Below, in pieces: positions 5,871 to 6,340 of a stretch of 6,340 nucleotides of DNA (its first letter is position 1; each line of letters opens with the position of its first letter). The stretch covers positions 1 to 6,340 of the forward strand of contig JAGCLI010000196.1 of assembly GCA_017647065.1 (NCBI GenBank), in the 5' to 3' direction. The notes below the pieces were generated by a model. It had not been told where the DNA came from. It ran no database searches and saw only the letters and a program-made list of their open reading frames with translations. The translations under genes and the position numbers were made by a program. The stretch is from Bacteroidales bacterium. GTDB lineage: Bacteria; Bacteroidota; Bacteroidia; Bacteroidales; P3.

Positions 5871-6340
5871 TTACTTTGTTTTTAATGTTTTGAAATATTC
5901 AATGTAATTTGATAAGCAATCTCTTAACATATTTGAAACTCCATTTGAAGTATTTGTAGCTCCTGTTACAGCATCTGCTTGATATTGTTTTTCTTCATCA
6001 GTTTTTTGTCCTTTAACAACTGCTAACTTCACTTGATCGTTTTCAAATATCTTTTTGCCTTTGAATTGTGCAGGGAATGCAGGATTTGTTATCTCTGCTC
6101 CCAAACCAGGTGTTTCTCCTTTATGATCAAATAGTACTCCGCGAACTGTGTTTAAATCTTCTTCTATAGCTACATTACCCCAAATCGCATCATACAAACC
6201 TTTTCCGTGAACAGGCACTACATATACTGTTTTACCTTCTTGATTGCATATAAAGATTGGAAGCATTGCTTCTTCTCCTTTTGCAAGTTCTTTTGATAAT
6301 TCAACGTTGAAAGGTCTTACTTTTACTTCTCCTTTTAATG
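5871..6340 (-). CDS. nqrC: Na+-translocating NADH:quinone oxidoreductase, subunit C (partial, N-terminus outside window)
   Basis: The reading frame stays open to the window edge, giving 155 C-terminal residues. The ATG at 6266 is internal, because codons upstream of it (LKGEVKVRPFNVELSKEL) continue in frame. NqrC carries one covalently bound FMN and relays electrons to NqrB; its flavin domain faces the periplasm. Family hallmarks are PVHGKGLYDAIWG, FDHKGETPGLGAEI and DAVTGATNTSNGV. The last contains the flavinylation motif Dxx(S/T)GAT, in which the Thr encoded at 5957-5955 should carry FMN, attached by the flavin transferase ApbE. About 75-100 residues, including the N-terminal membrane anchor, are missing. 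The stop overlaps almost directly with the nqrD start. No apbE gene is in the window. Confidence 0.96.
   Translation of the reverse strand, partial: LKGEVKVRPFNVELSKELAKGEEAMLPIFICNQEGKTVYVVPVHGKGLYDAIWGNVAIEEDLNTVRGVLFDHKGETPGLGAEITNPAFPAQFKGKKIFENDQVKLAVVKGQKTDEEKQYQADAVTGATNTSNGVSNMLRDCLSNYIEYFKTLKTK

Noticed and set aside
5871..6266. Treating nqrC as a 131-residue protein starting at the ATG at 6266
   Set aside because: The frame continues upstream to the window edge with NqrC-like sequence, and the normal protein is about 230-260 residues, so this Met is internal.

Overview
This AT-rich window looks like a chromosomal segment from a member of the Bacteroidota, most likely Bacteroidales. 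Four things support this: a Bacteroidetes-type promoter (TTTG, 19 nt, TATCTTCG) rather than a sigma70 one, weak or absent Shine-Dalgarno sequences, a short lipoprotein signal ending in TSC, and a GpsA with the GSGSWATA nucleotide-binding loop that I associate with this group. The assignment is inference from sequence character; no marker gene was compared.

Left half, + strand. The window opens in the last 66 codons of polA (DNA polymerase I, with the VHDE motif). After a 94-base gap holding the candidate promoter comes a 544-residue predicted lipoprotein. It is a zinc peptidase of the dipeptidyl-peptidase III (M49) type in its short form, with a five-residue HEVAH zinc motif. Six bases further on is gpsA, the glycerol-3-phosphate dehydrogenase that supplies the glycerol phosphate backbone of phospholipids. 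The peptidase and gpsA are probably co-transcribed, although no shared pathway is evident.

Middle, 2929-3359. This 431-base region has no convincing gene but is dense in inverted repeats: a bulged hairpin after gpsA (a probable terminator), an 85-base unit bounded by 14-bp perfect inverted repeats (a possible miniature element or gene relic), an AT-rich hairpin, a small palindrome, and a strong double hairpin that can fold in two mutually exclusive ways and probably terminates transcription of the convergent operons.

Right half, - strand. Tightly packed nqrC (5' end cut by the window edge), nqrD, nqrE and nqrF encode four of the six subunits of the Na+-translocating NADH:quinone oxidoreductase. 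NqrF takes electrons from NADH via FAD and a [2Fe-2S] centre. The membrane subunits NqrD and NqrE hold paired cysteines for an iron centre, and NqrC carries a covalent FMN. The visible order fits the standard nqrABCDEF operon, with nqrA, nqrB and the promoter expected beyond 6340.

The genes are core housekeeping and respiratory functions. I see no defence system, CRISPR array, intact transposon or clearly new multi-gene system. The points most worth checking are the intergenic repeat cluster, a terminator-like hairpin inside gpsA, and the pentapeptide-motif M49 lipoprotein.
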